In this document: piece after piece, positions 61,284 to 64,000 of the stretch
Layout of the letters: each line of letters starts with the position of its first letter
How positions within the stretch are numbered: the first letter of the stretch is position 1
Assembly: GCA_016194585.1 (NCBI GenBank)
Contig: JACQBG010000042.1
Location: forward strand, 41,028-105,027
DNA: 64,000 nt
Direction of reading: 5' to 3'
Source of the DNA: Gemmatimonadota bacterium
GTDB lineage: Bacteria > Gemmatimonadota > Gemmatimonadetes > Gemmatimonadales > Gemmatimonadaceae
Notes under the pieces: model-generated
The model's database searches: none
Told to the model about the DNA's origin: nothing
Seen by the model: the letters and a program-made list of their open reading frames with translations, nothing else
Program-made: the position numbers and the translations under genes

Positions 61284-64000
61284 ATGACATCCAAGAACAG
61301 TTTCGGTTCGCGCGCGTCCCTCTCCGTGGACGGGCAGTCCTACGTCATCTACCGGCTCGACGCGCTCGCGTCGGTCGCCGGCAGCACCGTCTCCACCCTC
61401 CCCTTCTCGCTCAAGGTCCTGCTCGAGAACCTGTTGCGGAACGAGGATGGCGCGTTCGTGAAGAAAGCCGACGTGCAGGCGATGGCGACGTGGAACGTGA
61501 AGGCGCCCGTCGACAAGGAGATCGCCTTCCGCACGTCGCGCGTGCTGCTGCAGGACTTCACCGGCGTCCCCTGCGTCGTCGACCTCGCCGCCATGCGCGA
61601 CGCCCTCGCCGCCCTCGGTGGCGACCCGGCGAGGATCAATCCGCTGCAGCCCGTCGACCTCGTCATCGACCACTCGGTGCAGGTCGACGAGTACGGCACC
61701 GACGCCGCGTTCATGATCAACGTGAACCTCGAGTACGAGCGCAACTTCGAGCGCTACAAGTTCCTCCGCTGGGGGCAGACGGCGCTCAAGAACTTCCGCG
61801 CCGTGCCGCCGGGCACGGGCATCTGCCACCAGGTGAATCTCGAGTACCTCGGACAGGTCGTGTTCACCGGCGAGGAGGACGGCGCGAAGGCCGCGTACTG
61901 CGATTCGCTCGTCGGCACCGACTCGCACACGACGATGATCAACGGCCTCGGCGTGCTCGGCTGGGGCGTCGGCGGCATCGAGGCGGAGGCCGCGATGCTC
62001 GGCCAGCCGGTGTCGATGCTCATCCCCGAAGTCGTCGGCTTCAAGCTGCACGGGCACCTCCCCGCCGGCGCGACGGCGACCGACCTCGTGCTCACCTGCA
62101 CCGAGATGCTCCGCAAGAAGAAGGTGGTCGGCAAGTTCGTCGAGTACTTCGGCGACGGACTCGGCGGACTCTCGCTCGCCGACCGCGCGACGATCGCCAA
62201 CATGGCGCCGGAGTACGGCGCGACGATGGGCTTCTTCCCGGTCGACGCCGAGACGCTCAAGTACCTGCGCCTCTCGGGGCGCAGCGAGCATCAGGTGAAG
62301 CTCGTCGAGGCCTACTGCCGGACGCAGGGATTGTTCCGGGAGCCGCGGATGCCCGATCCCGTGTATTCCGACACGCTCGAACTCGACCTCTCGACGGTGG
62401 TGCCGAGCATCGCCGGGCCGAAGCGGCCGCAGGACCGCATCCCGCTGACGAAGTCGAAGGCGGCGTACGCCGAGGCGTATGCGGCGCAGAAGGCGGGCGC
62501 CCCGCTCAAGACGCCCGTGGCGAACGCCGCCGCCGGCGCGGCGATGGTGGCCGAGGGCGGCGCGTCCGTCGTCGAGCCGCCGCGCGTCAGCTGCTCGCAC
62601 CGCGGACGGACGTTCGACCTCACCGACGGCGCGGTGGTGATCGCCGCGATCACGAGCTGCACGAACACGAGCAACCCGAGCGTGATGCTCGCCGCCGGCC
62701 TGCTCGCGCAGAAGGCGGTCGCGCGCGGCCTCACGAGCAAGCCGTGGGTGAAGACCTCGCTCGCGCCGGGTTCGAAGGTCGCCAAGGATTACTTCGACAA
62801 GGCGGGGGTGCAGCCGGCGCTCGACGCGCTCGGGTTCCAGATCGCCGGCTACGGCTGCACGACGTGCATCGGCAACTCCGGCCCGCTCCCCGAGGCGATC
62901 AGCAAGGCGATCGACGACGGCAAGCTCACCGTCGCCGCCGTGCTCTCGGGCAACCGCAACTTCGAGGGGCGCGTGAACCCGCAGACGCGCTTCAACTACC
63001 TCGCCTCGCCGCCGCTCGTCGTCGCGTACGCGCTCGCCGGACGCGCCGACATCGACTTCGCGTCGGAACCGCTCGGCACCGGCACGGACGGCAAGCCGGT
63101 GTTCCTCAAGGACGTGTGGCCCACGCCCAAGGAAGTCGAGGACGTGGTGCTCTCGAGCGTCAAGCGCGAATACTTCGAGAAGCAGTACGCCGACGTCTTC
63201 GGCGGCGACGAGCAGTGGCGTGCGATCCCCGTCCCCACCGGCGACCGCTACACGTGGGACGACGCGTCCACGTACGTGAAGCACCCGCCGTATTTCGAGG
63301 GGATGACGATGACGCCGCCGGGGGTGCAGCCGATCGCCGGCGCCCGCGTGCTCGGCATGTTCGCCGACTCGATCACCACCGACCACATCTCCCCCGCCGG
63401 CTCGATCGCCGAGAAGTCGCCGGCCGGGCAGTGGCTCCTCTCGCTCGGCGTGCAGAAGAAGGATTTCAACTCGTACGGCGCCCGCCGCGGCAACCACGAG
63501 GTGATGATGCGCGGCACGTTCGCGAACATCCGCCTCAAGAACGAGCTGACCCCGGGGATGGAGGGCTGGTGGACGCGCACCGCCCCCGGCGCCGAGCCGA
63601 CGAGCTTCTTCGAGGCGAGCGAGGGCTACCGCAAGGCCGGCACGCCGCTCGTCATCATCGCCGGCAAGGAGTACGGCACCGGGTCGAGCCGCGACTGGGC
63701 GGCCAAGGGGACGATGCTCCTCGGCGTGCGCGCGGTGATCGCCGAGAGCTTCGAGCGCATCCACCGGTCGAACCTCGTCGGGATGGGCGTCATCCCGTGC
63801 GAGTTCACGAACGGCGAGACGCGGCAGTCGCTCGGACTCACCGGCTTCGAGACGATCACCATCGAGGGGCTGAGCGACACGATGGCACCGCGCGCCACGC
63901 TCACCGTGCGCGCCGTCGGCGCCAACGGCGCGTCGACGACCTTCCAGGTGCGCAGCCGCATCGACACGCCGGAAGAGCTCAACTACTACCGGAACGGCGG
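61284..64000 (+). CDS. acnA: Aconitate hydratase A (3' end outside window)
   Basis: ATG 61284 opens a frame that runs off the window after about 905 residues, close to the full AcnA length. Conserved parts include TDSHTTMINGLGVLGWGVGGIEAEAAMLGQ, the cluster Cys459 in ITSCTNTSNPS, Cys525/Cys528 in YGCTTCIGNSGPL, and the C-terminal SRDWAAKGTMLLGVRAVIAESFERIHRSNL swivel domain. It interconverts citrate and isocitrate in the TCA cycle. A few extra residues between blocks (~410-440, Ala/Gly-rich) are a minor insertion. No strong ribosome binding site is seen. Confidence 0.95.
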   Translation, partial: MTSKNSFGSRASLSVDGQSYVIYRLDALASVAGSTVSTLPFSLKVLLENLLRNEDGAFVKKADVQAMATWNVKAPVDKEIAFRTSRVLLQDFTGVPCVVDLAAMRDALAALGGDPARINPLQPVDLVIDHSVQVDEYGTDAAFMINVNLEYERNFERYKFLRWGQTALKNFRAVPPGTGICHQVNLEYLGQVVFTGEEDGAKAAYCDSLVGTDSHTTMINGLGVLGWGVGGIEAEAAMLGQPVSMLIPEVVGFKLHGHLPAGATATDLVLTCTEMLRKKKVVGKFVEYFGDGLGGLSLADRATIANMAPEYGATMGFFPVDAETLKYLRLSGRSEHQVKLVEAYCRTQGLFREPRMPDPVYSDTLELDLSTVVPSIAGPKRPQDRIPLTKSKAAYAEAYAAQKAGAPLKTPVANAAAGAAMVAEGGASVVEPPRVSCSHRGRTFDLTDGAVVIAAITSCTNTSNPSVMLAAGLLAQKAVARGLTSKPWVKTSLAPGSKVAKDYFDKAGVQPALDALGFQIAGYGCTTCIGNSGPLPEAISKAIDDGKLTVAAVLSGNRNFEGRVNPQTRFNYLASPPLVVAYALAGRADIDFASEPLGTGTDGKPVFLKDVWPTPKEVEDVVLSSVKREYFEKQYADVFGGDEQWRAIPVPTGDRYTWDDASTYVKHPPYFEGMTMTPPGVQPIAGARVLGMFADSITTDHISPAGSIAEKSPAGQWLLSLGVQKKDFNSYGARRGNHEVMMRGTFANIRLKNELTPGMEGWWTRTAPGAEPTSFFEASEGYRKAGTPLVIIAGKEYGTGSSRDWAAKGTMLLGVRAVIAESFERIHRSNLVGMGVIPCEFTNGETRQSLGLTGFETITIEGLSDTMAPRATLTVRAVGANGASTTFQVRSRIDTPEELNYYRNG

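Noticed and set aside
1..64000. tRNA, rRNA, CRISPR, insertion sequence or phage features
   Set aside because: None could be found by reading the gaps; no cloverleaf, spacer-repeat array or transposase motif was seen.

Overview
The window looks like a chromosomal segment of a GC-rich Gemmatimonadota bacterium (Gemmatimonas/Gemmatirosa-like). This is inferred from content: a SprA-type giant outer-membrane protein, plug-only TonB-receptor-like proteins ending in CGTVVIWTR, an Oar-like TonB receptor, type IV pilus ATPases, signal peptides ending in AQ/AQA, and many BTAD and S9/M28/M24 peptidase genes. There are no rRNA or tRNA genes, CRISPR arrays, transposases or phage genes. Almost all of the DNA is coding, and many neighbours overlap by 4 nt (ATGA/GTGA), which suggests tight operons.

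Layout. 1-18.65 kb, minus strand: a membrane-spanning BTAD/ATPase regulator cut by the window edge, a plug-only TonB-receptor-like protein, a membrane-anchored alpha/beta hydrolase, a pilB-pilT-pilC pilus motor block, a ComEA-like helix-hairpin-helix protein, and an M28 peptidase translationally coupled to SprA. 18.7-23.2 kb, plus strand: a four-gene overlapping envelope-lipid operon lptF-lptG-mlaE-mlaD without an ATPase gene, divergent from sprA. 23.3-32.8 kb: a large Oar-like TonB receptor, two APC permeases, a COX2-helix-only protein coupled to ctaB, an M24 peptidase and a V4R-like protein. 32.9-38.9 kb: DUF92, flavin reductase and LiaF-like genes, pyrophosphatase, a STAS protein, a 480-nt regulatory gap, and acetyl-CoA synthetase. 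38.9-45.5 kb: a DsbA-VKOR pair, an unusual alpha/beta hydrolase, a CDP-alcohol phosphatidyltransferase, a stand-alone cNMP-binding domain, an AdoMet-decarboxylase-like pseudoenzyme coupled to a membrane protein, and DUF2461. 45.5-51 kb: an ABC exporter coupled to an M16 peptidase, with a TPR protein upstream. 51-58.8 kb: PsuG, a hybrid PAS histidine kinase, a kynureninase-like enzyme coupled to an APC permease, and a patatin-ferredoxin fusion coupled to a VOC protein. 58.9-64 kb: an S9 peptidase and aconitase, the latter running off the window.

Main themes are envelope biogenesis (SprA, Lpt/Mla, TonB receptors, disulfide formation), motility/adhesion (PilBTC), peptide and amino-acid scavenging (peptidases and APC carriers), and central metabolism (Acs, AcnA, Ppa, CtaB). 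The most unusual items are the patatin-[4Fe-4S] ferredoxin fusion, the transmembrane BTAD regulator, the ATPase-less lptFG-mlaED operon, the dead AdoMetDC-like protein, the CuA-less COX2-like protein, and two kinds of intergenic palindromic element (a dispersed GTTCACGGTGAAC-type family and a ~150-nt palindrome after ctaB). All functional calls come from reading motifs in the sequence; no database search was possible.
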